Assembly (NCBI GenBank): GCA_938003565.1
Contig: CALKYB010000038.1
Location: forward strand, 1-5,587
DNA length: 5,587 nt
Direction of reading: 5' to 3'
Origin: an uncultured bacterium
GTDB taxonomy: Bacteria > Bdellovibrionota_C > UBA2361 > SZUA-149 > CALKYB01
The notes beneath the pieces are model-generated. The model saw only the letters and a list, made by a program, of their open reading frames with translations, searched no databases and had not been told where the DNA came from. Positions 1-4,788 of this stretch are shown in pieces (the stretch's first letter is position 1; the number at the start of each line of letters is the position of its first letter). The position numbers and the translations under genes are program-made.

Positions 1-65
1 CCGCGAAGAACGGGAACTCCAAAAGGTTTTAGTAATTGCTTCGCTTGATATTCATGTAAGTTCAT
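1..65 (-). CDS. sucC: Succinyl-CoA synthetase (ADP-forming) beta subunit, N-terminal fragment
   Basis: Only the first 21 codons lie in the window; the gene runs off the left edge. The translation begins MNLHEYQAKQLLKPFGVPV, the family's characteristic opening, the start of the ATP-grasp domain. With SucD, the enzyme interconverts succinyl-CoA and succinate with formation of ATP or GTP in the TCA cycle, in the cytoplasm. The ATG is preceded by AGGAAAG (69-75), with the AGGA core 6 nt from the start. The gene lies 40 nt downstream of mdh on the same strand with no terminator between them, so the two are probably cotranscribed. mdh-sucC-sucD is a known bacterial gene order, so sucD probably follows beyond the edge (inference). 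Identity rests on the N-terminus alone but is quite specific. Confidence 0.9.
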   Translation of the reverse strand, partial: MNLHEYQAKQLLKPFGVPVLR

Positions 66-105
66 AATCTTTCCTAAAAACTAACTTAATTCTTTTCCAA
101 ACCGA

Positions 106-1032
106 CTAAGGCAGCTGCTCCAATAGAGCTTTAACTTTTCCAGCACTGATATCAAGAGCTGCTTTTTCATCGTCGCTTAACTCAATCTCGACAATTTTCT
201 CCACTCCACCAGCTCCCAAGACACATGGGACACCAATGTATAAACCTTCATAGCCATACTCCCCTGAAAGTAAGGCTGCTGCTGGGAGGAGCTTCTTTTC
301 ATCCTTAATGTAGGCCTCTGCCATTTGAATAGCTGAAGCCGCAGGAGAGCAGAATGCTGAACCAGTTTTGAGTAAACCAACAACCTCTCCACCAGCTCCC
401 CTAACGCGTGTTTCAATCTCTAGTAACCTCTCTTTTGAAACAAACTCTTCAATCCCTATGCCGTTAATCGTCGTCGCTGAGCGCACTGGAACCATGTCGT
501 CCCCATGGCCACCTAAAACTAGTGCGTGTATCAACTCTGGAGACACCCCTGTTTCTTCCGATAGGAAAGCTCGATATCTTGCTGAGTCAAGCACGCCAGC
601 CATACCGACAACTTTGTTTGGCGCAAAACCAGTTTCTCTTTGGCAAAGAGTAACCATCGCATCTAGTGGGTTCGATACAACAATTACAAAACTATCGGGG
701 GCATTTTCTTTAATACCCTGAGCAACCGACTGCATAATCTTTGAATTCGTTTTCAGAAGGTCATCACGACTCATACCAGGCTTTCGAGCGAGTCCAGCTG
801 TAATGATACAAACATCAGCTCCTGCGATGTCCTTATAATCGTTCGTCCCGGTAACACGAACCGAGGAATTAAACACCGGAAGCGTATGAGATAGATCCAA
901 TGCCTTGCCTTGGGGCATACTCTCCACCACATCAAACAGAACCACATCGGCTAGTTCACTAACGCAGCAAAGAAATGCAAGCGATCCACCAATATTTCCA
1001 GCTCCAATCAGAGCAATCTTTTTTCTTGCCAT
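106..1032 (-). CDS. mdh: Malate dehydrogenase (LDH-like, NAD-dependent)
   Basis: This 308-residue cytoplasmic enzyme oxidises malate to oxaloacetate with NAD+ in the TCA cycle. The N-terminal Rossmann fold carries GAGNIGG at residues 10-16 and Asp34 at the end of the second strand, which contacts the NAD ribose. The substrate and catalytic residues of the type 3 (LDH-like) malate dehydrogenases are in place: Arg83 in ARKPGMSR, Arg89, Asn121 (VSNPLD), Arg152 (DSARYR) and the catalytic His176 (GGHGDDMVP). Arg83 occupies the position that is Gln in lactate dehydrogenases, which argues for malate rather than lactate as substrate. Length is normal for the family. The ATG start has a modest GAGAAAG (1040-1046) 7 nt upstream and gives the expected N-terminus. 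It is the first gene seen of an mdh-sucC operon; I see no convincing promoter, but an 8-nt direct repeat lies 57-81 nt upstream. Confidence 0.97.
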   Translation of the reverse strand: MARKKIALIGAGNIGGSLAFLCCVSELADVVLFDVVESMPQGKALDLSHTLPVFNSSVRVTGTNDYKDIAGADVCIITAGLARKPGMSRDDLLKTNSKIMQSVAQGIKENAPDSFVIVVSNPLDAMVTLCQRETGFAPNKVVGMAGVLDSARYRAFLSEETGVSPELIHALVLGGHGDDMVPVRSATTINGIGIEEFVSKERLLEIETRVRGAGGEVVGLLKTGSAFCSPAASAIQMAEAYIKDEKKLLPAAALLSGEYGYEGLYIGVPCVLGAGGVEKIVEIELSDDEKAALDISAGKVKALLEQLP

Positions 1033-1088
1033 TTTAAATCTTTCTCAAAAAATTCAACCAGATAGTCAGTAAAAATTTAGGCTAGGAG

Positions 1089-1113
1089 AAAAGCGACTTT
1101 CATTTAAAAGCGA
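1089..1113 (-). repeat. Direct repeat TCGCTTTT x2 upstream of mdh
   Basis: On the minus strand, two identical 8-nt copies of TCGCTTTT are separated by 9 nt, a 17-nt period, and lie 57-81 nt upstream of the mdh start. The repeats are visible directly. A role as operator half-sites or as part of an upstream activator site for the mdh-sucC operon is only a guess from their position. Confidence 0.3.
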
Positions 1114-1410
1114 GAGAAACCCAAGCTAAAAATATCATCTACACCCCGAAACCGAGGGCACTAAATCCCAAAAAGCACACAATTTCAAGAGGCAAATTGA
1201 GAGGAATTTAGTTGAGCCGCTAGCTAAACCTCGGCGCTTCTAAACTAATGTGGTCTTAGCTACCCCATGAACCAATAGAGGAAAGCAAAAGTATAGCTTT
1301 TATTCAGTGCTTTTAGCGGCTTAGAGTAACTTCCAAGCTGCTAGCCTGAAATAGTTCCGATAGGTAAAAACTTTTGTTATCCAGCTATGAATTTTCTAAA
1401 AATAGGGTTA

Positions 1411-1424
1411 AATCCTTCAGGATT
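1411..1424. repeat. 14-nt inverted repeat AATCCTTCAGGATT
   Basis: AATCCT and AGGATT form an inverted repeat around a 2-nt centre, or a 5-bp stem with a TTCA loop, about 100 nt upstream of trmL. It has no substantial T-run after it on either strand, so a terminator is unlikely. It could be a small operator or chance; nothing else in the sequence decides. Confidence 0.3.
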
Positions 1425-1515
1425 GTTTGCGTGTAGTAAGAAAATATCTGCAATAAACTATTAATTTAGTCTACTATTGTGTTTTTGGAATGCAAACGTA
1501 ATAAAGGACAAATAG

Positions 1516-1572
1516 ATGAGGCTAAGTGAATATCGTATTAGTTCACCCAGAGATTCCCCAAAACAGCGGTAA
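1516..1572 (+). other. 18-codon ORF overlapping the trmL start
   Basis: ATG at 1516 opens an 18-codon frame that ends at TAA 1570-1572, out of frame with trmL. Its ATG is preceded at 7 nt by AAAGGA (1503-1508), a stronger Shine-Dalgarno arrangement than that of the trmL GTG 10 nt further on. It could be a translated leader that competes with or tunes trmL initiation, or a chance ATG. The encoded peptide (MRLSEYRISSPRDSPKQR) resembles nothing I know. Confidence 0.25.
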
Positions 1573-1996
1573 TATAGCAAGGCTATGTGCCGCTACCGAA
1601 AATAGCTTACACTTCGTAGAGCCCCTTGGGTTTGAGCTAAGCGACAAATACCTGAAGCGGGCTGGATTGGACTATTGGCAGTTTGTGGACTTCTCGGTCC
1701 ATGCTAGTTGGAATGACTACCTAGAGCATCTAGAAACAAAGCCAGAAGGTCAGCTTTGGTTTTTTACCACCAAAGCTTGCAACTCCTACTATCAAGTCCA
1801 GTTTTCAAAAAATGATAGTTTAATTTTTGGCAGCGAGTCGGCCGGTCTTCCGGAAGAACTACATCGAGAGTATGCAGAACAAAGGCTTAAAATTAAAATT
1901 GACCAGCCAGGCGTGCGCAGCCTAAACCTCGCAAATGCTGTGGCAATCTCAGTATATGAGGCTAGAAGACAATTCGAACAACAAGTGCTCAGCTAG
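1526..1996 (+). CDS. trmL: tRNA (cytidine/uridine-34 2'-O)-methyltransferase TrmL
   Basis: This SPOUT-class methyltransferase uses S-adenosylmethionine to methylate the 2'-O of the wobble nucleotide of tRNA-Leu isoacceptors, in the cytoplasm. The 156 residues match the family length (E. coli TrmL is about 157). The three SPOUT motifs are clear: PEIPQNSGNIARL at residues 8-20, FGSESAGLP at 101-109, and RSLNLANAVAISVYEARR at 131-148, the last forming the trefoil-knot cofactor site. The family segment KRAGLDYW (residues 44-51) is also present. The start must be GTG because the preceding in-frame codon is TAA, and it gives the expected MNIVL opening. Its GAGG (1518-1521) is only 4 nt away. A better SD further up (AAAGGA, 1503-1508) suits an overlapping short ORF in another frame. 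The gene stands alone and is followed by a likely terminator. Confidence 0.94.
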   Translation: MNIVLVHPEIPQNSGNIARLCAATENSLHFVEPLGFELSDKYLKRAGLDYWQFVDFSVHASWNDYLEHLETKPEGQLWFFTTKACNSYYQVQFSKNDSLIFGSESAGLPEELHREYAEQRLKIKIDQPGVRSLNLANAVAISVYEARRQFEQQVLS

Positions 1997-2017
1997 AGGC
2001 TACCCCACAATGCTCCG

Positions 2018-2050
2018 TTCTTGTCGCCCAGATTGGCCAAGAAGGTTTTT
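2018..2050 (+). terminator. Possible intrinsic terminator of trmL
   Basis: TTCTTG (2018-2023) pairs with CAAGAA (2038-2043). After a 2-nt bulge (TC), GCC (2026-2028) pairs with GGC (2035-2037) around a 6-nt loop. The stem is followed by GG and five T residues (2046-2050). It lies 21 nt after the trmL stop in the convergent gap. The bulge and short T-run make this moderate evidence. The opposite strand has no T-run, so it would serve trmL rather than the facing gene. Confidence 0.4.
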
Positions 2051-2059
2051 GAATAGAGT

Positions 2060-3085
2060 CTAGGAGTTTTGCTGAGAAGCAGCTGAGACTAACCCGGAGA
2101 AGGTTAGATTCTGCCGTCGCATTGAATACAAACCGATTGCGATACCGCAGATTACCTGAGTTGCATGAATAAAGACTGAATATCCTACGCTAAGCTCTTT
2201 GGGTAAACCATATATTCCGCTCAATGCTAGCACACACCCAGCCTGAAAAGTCCCGACAAACCCTGGGCCACTCGGAGCAGCTATCGCAAGTCCGACCATT
2301 ACGGTTGTAGTAATAGCCATCATTACTGAAGCAGAGCTCTCGAAACATAAGATACCTAAATAATAAACCAGAACATAGTGGCCCCAAAGAACCGCAGAGA
2401 GAGCTATTGCAGCTAGTAGTTCAGAAAGAGAATCTATATCTCTCAATCCCTCGATAAACTCTCTAACAAACCCAGTCAATCCTTCTTGCCAAGTAGGCTT
2501 GGAGCTTAGACAAAGGGAGAGAATCTTTGCGCTAAACTCCAACAACCAGTCCCCTCGTAAAAAGGCCAGAAGAATAACTACAAAAAGAGCTAAAGAAACT
2601 ACACCCAAAGCCCAGCAGCCTTTAACAATTAAGTTAGGTACTGATTCAATTTGTGAAACACAAATCGAAACTAAAAGAAGAAGAAAAATGACGTCAAAAA
2701 TTCTCTCGACCACGACGCTAGCCAATGAACGGCAAAAGGAGATACGATCACCTGGCTCTTTATCCCCTTTAGATAATACCCAAGGGCGAATAAACTCACC
2801 CGCCCGTAGCGGAAGAATCCAGCTAGCGAGGATTCCTATGCTCGTTGCATCAAACAAGAGAGACATGGGAATCTTTCGTTCATTGGGCAGCAAATAACCC
2901 CAACGTTTGGATCTGACCCAGACGGAAGATAGGCAAACCAAAAATAGTGGGACTAAGTAAAGGGGCGGTATTCTACTCATAACCTCTGCCAGAGCCGAGG
3001 TATCCAAATCTCTGAATATGAAGAAAATCAGCAGTATGCTAACACCAACACCAAACAGAAGAGATTTTAGATTATTCTTTAACAA
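2060..3085 (-). CDS. YbhN/LPG-synthase-TM family (UPF0104) integral membrane protein, flippase-like
   Basis: This 341-residue polytopic inner-membrane protein belongs to the lysylphosphatidylglycerol synthase transmembrane / UPF0104 family (COG0392), whose members are thought to move lipids or lipid-linked molecules across the membrane. Visible family marks are RSKRW after the second hydrophobic segment (residues 58-62), PLRAGEF with a following Arg100 (92-100), VERIFD (126-131) and PSGPGFVGTF (271-280). Long hydrophobic segments lie near residues 8-24, 41-56, 120-140, 155-175 and through the C-terminal third. There is no aminoacyl-transferase domain, so it is not a full MprF. The TTG start has AGGA (3094-3097) 8 nt upstream; the frame stays open further up, so the exact start is uncertain. 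No lipid, glycan or polysaccharide genes are adjacent, so its substrate cannot be inferred. Confidence 0.85.
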   Translation of the reverse strand: MLKNNLKSLLFGVGVSILLIFFIFRDLDTSALAEVMSRIPPLYLVPLFLVCLSSVWVRSKRWGYLLPNERKIPMSLLFDATSIGILASWILPLRAGEFIRPWVLSKGDKEPGDRISFCRSLASVVVERIFDVIFLLLLVSICVSQIESVPNLIVKGCWALGVVSLALFVVILLAFLRGDWLLEFSAKILSLCLSSKPTWQEGLTGFVREFIEGLRDIDSLSELLAAIALSAVLWGHYVLVYYLGILCFESSASVMMAITTTVMVGLAIAAPSGPGFVGTFQAGCVLALSGIYGLPKELSVGYSVFIHATQVICGIAIGLYSMRRQNLTFSGLVSAASQQNS

Positions 3086-3140
3086 TCCCTTTATCCTAAG
3101 AAACTTTAAGACAACACAAAACCGAAGAAGAGTCTTTTGC

Positions 3141-3341
3141 CTAGATTGAGGCGAAACTTGTCGGCAGGACCTTTAAGAATAGGCCTATCTGACCCTTATC
3201 TAACTCTATTTTTAGCAAAGCAACAATCTTAAAAGTTTTTAGCCTGAGCATCCGATACAAATTCCACCCACTCGAACTCTTCGACTTAGAGAAATCTAAT
3301 GACTGAAGTCTGGTGGCAAACAATAATTTTCTAACGAACAT
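3141..3341 (-). CDS. Possible small protein upstream of the flippase-like gene (doubtful)
   Basis: A 66-codon ATG-initiated frame ends 55 nt upstream of the flippase-like gene on the same strand. Its support is a good ribosome binding site, TAAGGA with the AGGA core at 3347-3350, 5 nt from the ATG. The product would be basic and moderately hydrophobic, rich in Lys, Leu, Ser and Phe, with no motif, clear transmembrane segment or family I recognise. It might be a leader gene cotranscribed with the flippase-like gene, or an accidental ORF in a spacer. The start lies only 36 nt from the divergent GTG at 3378, which leaves little room for two promoters. Confidence 0.25.
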   Translation of the reverse strand: MFVRKLLFATRLQSLDFSKSKSSSGWNLYRMLRLKTFKIVALLKIELDKGQIGLFLKVLPTSFASI

Positions 3342-3377
3342 GAGGTTCCTTAGGTCAACAAATAACTAAAAACGATT

Positions 3378-3770
3378 GTGTTCAAATTCCTCTCTAGTTT
3401 CATCTCTTTCTCACTAAAACTTTGCCTCTTCACGGCAATATTTCTCAACTACGAATGGATCTGGGACAAGGCAAAAAAAAATGAAACACAAGTATTGGAA
3501 GATATCGAATACAACTCCAGCAGGTTGCTCGAAAAAACTGGAATCCAAGAAAAGATCTCATCCATAAGCGAAGACCTTAAACTTTCACCAGAGATAAAGG
3601 AATCTATTGAGATCGCAAGTAGCAAAATAGAGAGTTTAAAAAAATCTTTTAAGGAAGATTTGGAGCTGGCTTTGCAAAATCGATCTAGTCGAACTTCTTT
3701 TTCAAACGCCGAACAACATCGGCAGCGTTCTCTCGAACGCTGGTTTCACTCACCTCCGAATCGCGAGTAG
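3378..3770 (+). CDS. Hypothetical membrane-anchored helical small protein
   Basis: I do not recognise this 130-residue protein. Residues 1-23 are hydrophobic and Phe/Leu/Ser-rich with Lys3 and Lys14, which fits an N-terminal membrane anchor or uncleaved signal. Residues 30-100 are rich in Glu, Lys, Ile, Leu and Ser, with the spacing of hydrophobic residues expected of long amphipathic helices and possibly a coiled coil (IQEKISSISEDL, IASSKIESLKKSF). The last ~28 residues change to an Arg/Ser/His-rich composition exactly where the frame overlaps the 3' end of the opposite-strand gene, so that tail may be constrained by the other gene or incidental. The GTG start is forced by an in-frame TAA five codons upstream and has no clear Shine-Dalgarno. 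The protein-like composition of the first 100 residues is the main argument that it is real. Confidence 0.5.
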   Translation: MFKFLSSFISFSLKLCLFTAIFLNYEWIWDKAKKNETQVLEDIEYNSSRLLEKTGIQEKISSISEDLKLSPEIKESIEIASSKIESLKKSFKEDLELALQNRSSRTSFSNAEQHRQRSLERWFHSPPNRE

Positions 3771-4173
3771 CTCCGTTTTCTAAATTTCTCTTTTCTTTCG
3801 CCTTTTCGGCAGCACTTTTACGACCAAATCTACGAGAACTACTTTTCCGAGATCTCACTGCAGGCTTCTCTGTCGTTAAAGTCGTAGAAGTAGAGCTAGA
3901 AGTCGTAACAGTTATAGTGGTTGAAGTTGTCGTAGTAGTAGAAATGACGTTTTTATTGGATTCTACGGACTCCCCATCTTTAGCTCCAACGGGTGACTCA
4001 ATTGAGCCCGAACTAGAAGAGTTAAAATCCTTAGACAAGAAAGAATCTCGTTTGTAACTACTCTCAATCGGATTCTCACGAACTTCTTTTTTATCAGCAA
4101 AGCAAAAAGAATGAGCAAAAAACACGATCAATGAAATCGCAACTAAGCATTCTCGAATAGACCTTGGTCTCAT
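3685..4173 (-). CDS. Hypothetical exported Ser/Thr-rich basic protein
   Basis: This 162-residue protein is of unknown family. Residues 1-26 form a good Sec signal peptide: Arg2, Arg4 and Arg7, a hydrophobic core LVAISLIVFFAHSF, then FCFA before Asp27, suggesting cleavage after Ala26. Cys24 is not in a lipobox. The mature part is low-complexity: a Ser-rich segment (44-72), a Thr/Ser tract at 78-101 (STTTTTSTTITVTT and on), an Arg/Ser/Lys-rich segment (107-129), and a polar C-terminus ending RRLKKKFD. It looks intrinsically disordered, like a linker or envelope/periplasmic protein that binds something acidic (inference). The ATG gives the complete signal peptide but has a weak ribosome site. 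It starts 56 nt downstream of tRNA-Ala on the same strand, and its 3' end overlaps the convergent gene by 86 nt. Confidence 0.6.
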   Translation of the reverse strand: MRPRSIRECLVAISLIVFFAHSFCFADKKEVRENPIESSYKRDSFLSKDFNSSSSGSIESPVGAKDGESVESNKNVISTTTTTSTTITVTTSSSTSTTLTTEKPAVRSRKSSSRRFGRKSAAEKAKEKRNLENGATRDSEVSETSVRENAADVVRRLKKKFD

Positions 4174-4181
4174 CTCAAACC

Positions 4182-4203
4182 AAAAACGAAAAGGTTACCT
4201 TCT
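4182..4203 (-). terminator. Possible weak terminator of the tRNA transcript
   Basis: On the minus strand AGAAGG and CCTTTT form a 6-bp stem (one G-U pair) around a TAA loop (4189-4203), followed by CG and five T residues (4182-4186). It lies 26 nt downstream of tRNA-Ala and just before the exported-protein gene. The stem is short and AU-rich, so termination would be weak. A separate six-T run (4222-4227) follows the tRNA directly but has no hairpin other than the tRNA itself. Confidence 0.3.
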
Positions 4204-4229
4204 ACAAAGAAACCATTGCCTAAAAAATG

Positions 4230-4302
4230 TGGAGCTGAACGGATTTGAACCGATGACCTCCGCCTTGCAAGGGCGGCGCTCTCCCAACTGAGCTACAGCC
4301 CC
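4230..4302 (-). tRNA. tRNA-Ala (anticodon UGC)
   Basis: The 73-nt cloverleaf runs from GGGGCTG (acceptor) through GCTC/GAGC (D stem), CCGCC-CTTGCAA-GGCGG (anticodon arm, anticodon TGC) and a TTCAAAT T-loop to CAGCTCC plus discriminator A. The acceptor pairs fully, with one G-U. The T stem (ATCGG/CCGTT) has a U-U opposition at its second pair, which is unusual but tolerable. The CCA end is not encoded: the genome continues CATTTTTT, so the end must be added by a CCA-adding enzyme such as the one that begins at 5311. It follows tRNA-Ile by 110 nt on the same strand, probably in one transcript. Confidence 0.96.
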
Positions 4303-4306
4303 ATAG

Positions 4307-4333
4307 GTAATCACTCTCAAGAAGAGTAATTAC
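4307..4333. repeat. Hairpin-forming inverted repeat between the two tRNAs
   Basis: GTAAT-C-ACTCT and AGAGT-A-ATTAC form two 5-bp stem segments separated by one mismatch, around a 5-nt loop (CAAGA). In the tRNA transcript it lies 4 nt before the 5' end of tRNA-Ala. It may isolate the tRNA fold or present the precursor to RNase P or an endonuclease (inference). Neither side has a T-run, so it is not a terminator. Confidence 0.45.
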
Positions 4334-4412
4334 TTAAAGACTCTAAGCGCAAATAGTCCGAACTCAACATAAAAAAACCAATACTACGTATGAAACCCGA
4401 CCTAAAAGAAGG

Positions 4413-4489
4413 TGGTGGGCCTGGGTAGACTTGAACTACCGACCTCACGCTTATCAGGCGTGCACTCTAACCAGCTGAGCTACAGGCCC
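4413..4489 (-). tRNA. tRNA-Ile (anticodon GAU), CCA encoded
   Basis: The cloverleaf is complete: acceptor GGGCCTG/CAGGCCC, D stem GCTC/GAGT with loop AGCTGGTTA, anticodon arm CACGC-CTGATAA-GCGTG (anticodon GAT), variable AGGTC, T arm GGTAG-TTCAAGT-CTACC, discriminator A, then an encoded CCA (4413-4415). It is 77 nt with CCA. The CCA is followed by a further CC, so the end reads A-CCA-CC. It reads AUC/AUU codons. It precedes tRNA-Ala, the order found in the 16S-23S spacer of many rRNA operons, but there is no rRNA sequence on either side here. Confidence 0.97.
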
Positions 4490-4788
4490 CAGTACGAAGT
4501 ATCTAGGGTACAACCAAAAGGGTAAAGCAACAAGCTTAGCCCTTTCGGCCCACAGCTATACAATGTTCCAAAAACTAAAAAAAGAGAGAAAATTAATAAA
4601 ATTAGAATACTCTTAAGTAGCCAATATAACTACACTTATTTACCACTCAGTCCTCATCCCAACCGCAAACTACCGAGTCGCAGAGCGAATTTCGGACTAA
4701 ACTTCAGAAAAAGTGTTAAATTGCCGATAGTTATCTTAGAGGCCGAACGGGCACAAACTCGAAGAAACTCTTGTGGGGTGAGTAAAAC
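4490..4788. other. Spacer between divergent tRNA-Ile and HNH gene
   Basis: No ORF is credible in these 299 nt. The region should hold the tRNA promoter (minus strand) and the HNH-operon promoter (plus strand). An A-rich stretch near 4570-4605, T-rich when read toward the tRNAs, could act as an UP element, but the best minus-strand -10-like hexamer (TAGATA, 4500-4505) has no good -35. A hairpin can form at 4533-4557 (AGCT and GGCC/GGCT segments) and another at 4672-4694 (CCGA...TCGG with TCGC-AGA-GCGA inside). Nothing resembles the 3' end of 16S rRNA. Confidence 0.5.
4703..4731 (+). promoter_or_regulatory. Candidate promoter for the HNH/CCA-enzyme operon
   Basis: TTCAGA (4703-4708) and GATAGT (4726-4731) each match four of six positions of the sigma-70 -35 and -10 hexamers, with a 17-nt spacer. 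Transcription would begin near 4738 and give a leader of about 50 nt. This is the best plus-strand pair I see here, but the matches are only moderate. Confidence 0.3.

Larger units (their letters stand above)
1033..1525. other. 493-nt non-coding spacer between divergent mdh and trmL
   Basis: This AT-rich stretch has no credible ORF on either strand apart from a short one that overlaps the trmL start. It should contain the promoters of mdh (leftward) and trmL (rightward), but I found no -35/-10 pair good enough to call. It holds several short repeats: TCGCTTTT twice on the minus strand (1089-1096 and 1106-1113), GCTTTTA twice (1296-1302 and 1309-1315), inverted TAGCTAA/TTAGCTA (1221-1227 and 1256-1262), inverted AGCCGCTA/TAGCGGCT about 95 nt apart, and the inverted repeat at 1411-1424. 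I do not recognise tmRNA, SRP RNA, 6S RNA or RNase P RNA motifs. An unrecognised small RNA is possible, because the spacer is long for two ordinary divergent promoters. Confidence 0.6.

Noticed and set aside
177..416. 79-codon minus-strand ORF
   Set aside because: It lies inside mdh in another frame on the same strand and shows no motif or ribosome site.
368..721. 117-codon plus-strand ORF
   Set aside because: It is fully antisense to the clearly conserved mdh gene; its Ser/Thr/Pro-rich translation is a codon shadow.
1278..1290. GAGGAAAG resembling the conserved core of RNase P RNA
   Set aside because: Only the short match is present; the surrounding conserved helices and the rest of the core are missing.
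2190..2387. 65-codon minus-strand ORF
   Set aside because: It is inside the flippase-like gene in an alternative frame, with no independent support.
2499..2897. 132-codon plus-strand ORF, Lys/Arg/Thr-rich
   Set aside because: It is antisense to the flippase-like membrane gene; its composition is that expected from reading hydrophobic codons backwards.
2060..3085. Full-length MprF (lysyl-phosphatidylglycerol synthase)
   Set aside because: The protein is only 341 residues and ends after the membrane domain; the aminoacyl-transferase domain is absent.
4533..4557. Hairpin upstream of tRNA-Ile as a terminator or riboswitch
   Set aside because: The stem is interrupted, no T-run follows on either strand, and no riboswitch motif is recognisable.
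4303..4788. Hidden rRNA next to the Ile-Ala tRNA pair
   Set aside because: No 16S 3'-end signature (anti-SD region) lies upstream of tRNA-Ile, and nothing resembling a 23S 5' end lies downstream of tRNA-Ala.
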